Program-made: the position numbers and the translations under genes
Shown: one piece after another, positions 63,235 to 64,000 of the stretch
Layout: the number at the start of each line of letters is the position of its first letter
How positions within the stretch are numbered: the stretch's first letter is position 1
The notes under the pieces: generated by a model
Databases searched by the model: none
The model's input: the letters and a program-made list of their open reading frames with translations, nothing else
What the model was told of the DNA's origin: nothing
From: Fasciolopsis buskii
Taxonomy: Eukaryota; Platyhelminthes; Trematoda; Plagiorchiida; Fasciolidae
Assembly: GCA_008360955.1 (NCBI GenBank)
Contig: LUCM01000570.1
Location: 71,043 to 135,042, forward strand
Length of the DNA stretch: 64,000 nt
Direction of reading: 5' to 3'

Positions 63235-63360
63235 CGTTGCCAAGCCGACGAGATAGCCCGGCTTCAAGCATCTATTGAGGAGTACACCAACCGCCTTACC
63301 ATCAGTCAAAAACGGGTGGAGGAACGTGAAATGAGGCTGAAGAAATTAGAAAATGAAAAT
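63235..63360 (+). CDS. ERC/brp: Exon 19: 42-residue coiled-coil module
   Basis: 126 bp, 42 codons, six heptads, phase 0-0. Acceptor GGATCAG ends at 63234; donor GTAAGT starts at 63361. Begins RCQADEIARLQASIEEYTNR and ends VEEREMRLKKLENEN, one of the cleanest examples of the shared module ending. The donor shows that the gene continues beyond it. Confidence 0.9.
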
Positions 63361-64000
63361 GTAAGTTCAATTCAACCTATTGTACACGTCTGTAAGAGGC
63401 TAGCTTAAAGCTTTGTACACAACCATTCATAGTAATTGCAACATCTCATCAAACGCCGTGTGCCTGGGCTAACTCATAACGGTTGACTGCATGAACAACG
63501 ATCTGAAAGTGTGAAATATCGGCGGGATTTACGTGTTCATATCACTCGGTGTTTTGAATTTCAGTATTGTATTGCACTGTATAACCTTTTGCGTACCATA
63601 AGTAATGACGCATTTCAGTCAAAAAATGTGAGGGTAAACATAAAATAGAAAAAACTTACACTCATCACCTTGTAAAATGTAAAAAAAAAACTCATCCAGG
63701 AATAATCATAACACACTAGGACAGGTTGCTCAGGAATTCGGCTGAAACCCCTGTGCGGTTCGTTCAATAAGGCTACACCCAATATGGGAACAGTGGAGTT
63801 TCTGCACAGATTGTAATTCTAGGAGGTATGAGAAAAGCACATTGGTGAGAAATGAAGAAGCTGGGCCTTTGAAAGATCTAATGTGCAAGAAAATGCGTGA
63901 ATATGAATAATTTTGCCAGGCAAATTTCTCTATCATGAAGATAAGTCTCATTTCACATTAGATTGAAGGAACAATTCAGGTTGGTGGTACGAAGGACATA
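63361..64000. other. Intron 19, start (incomplete)
   Basis: No gene or repeat seen. An AG at 63978-63979 is followed by an open frame (VGGTKDI) to the window end. It could be the next exon but has no good pyrimidine tract and is too short to judge. Confidence 0.5.

Larger units (their letters stand above)
1143..63360 (+). other. ERC/brp: Gene span: ELKS/CAST/ERC (Bruchpilot)-type active-zone scaffold, internal part
   Basis: Nineteen exons on one strand encode about 950 residues of nearly continuous coiled coil broken by one Gly/Ser-rich linker. Proteins of this family sit at the presynaptic active zone, bind RIM, liprin-alpha and calcium channels, and organise vesicle release sites. That role is known for the family and inferred here. 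The assignment rests on exons 1-6, which align from memory with the central region of vertebrate ERC and insect Bruchpilot. Shared blocks include the ERLKE...L(D/E)EIE stretch at the exon 3/4 junction and QTERKKQTQLLEEARQRED in exon 6, compared with the family's QLEKKKNAQLLEEVRRRED. The N-terminus lies upstream of the window and the C-terminus downstream. The long C-terminal coiled coil after the linker is more like Bruchpilot than vertebrate ERC. Other long coiled-coil families such as golgins or myosin-like tails were considered and fit less well. Confidence 0.82.

Noticed and set aside
1..64000. Bacterial features, CRISPR array, phage or defence system.
   Set aside because: Introns with AG/GT borders, SINEs and microsatellites show an animal nuclear genome; no regularly spaced direct repeats were seen.

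Overview
This window looks like a stretch of animal nuclear genome, most probably from a digenean trematode (parasitic flatworm). It holds the middle of one very long, intron-rich gene on the + strand. No bacterial operons, rRNA genes or CRISPR arrays are visible. The trematode call is an inference from about 3 kb mean introns, many tRNA-derived SINE-like repeats, a Penelope-type retroelement tail, and codon use. The species cannot be fixed by eye.

The gene. I read 19 coding exons between 1143 and 63360, all on the + strand, each with AG/GT borders and an open frame. They add up to about 2.86 kb of coding sequence (about 950 residues), nearly all coiled coil. Exons 1-6 (1143-14942) match, from memory, the central coiled coil of the ELKS/CAST/ERC family of presynaptic active-zone scaffolds, called Bruchpilot in insects. 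The match runs without gaps across two exon junctions. Exons 7-9 (29642-32978) continue with the family's less conserved part. Exon 10 (33969-34262) is a Gly/Ser/Pro-rich linker. Exons 11-19 (38050-63360) are a C-terminal series of short coiled-coil exons, mostly 35-43 codons. They are flanked by phase-0 introns and end in similar residues, as expected from repeated exon duplication. Neither the start nor the stop codon of the gene lies in the window.

Oddities in the gene. Exon 18 does not join in frame with exon 17 as the sequence stands. A single missing base near 61081 would explain this. Almost every exon is symmetric (phase 0-0), so many could be skipped without breaking the frame.

Repeats. 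The introns carry a tRNA-related SINE family with a shared 3' body (18.7, 23.9-24.7, 35.9 and 40.0 kb) and several other tRNA-like heads (Val-like 3.7 kb, Asp-like 25.6 kb, Ser/Leu-like 45.6 kb, two in opposite orientation at 14.3-14.5 kb). They also hold a Penelope-like endonuclease remnant (2.8-3.1 kb), a second repeat family with a conserved potential peptide (25.0, 28.6, 59.6 kb, perhaps 50.4 kb), and AT, TG and TC microsatellites. I see no convincing second protein gene.
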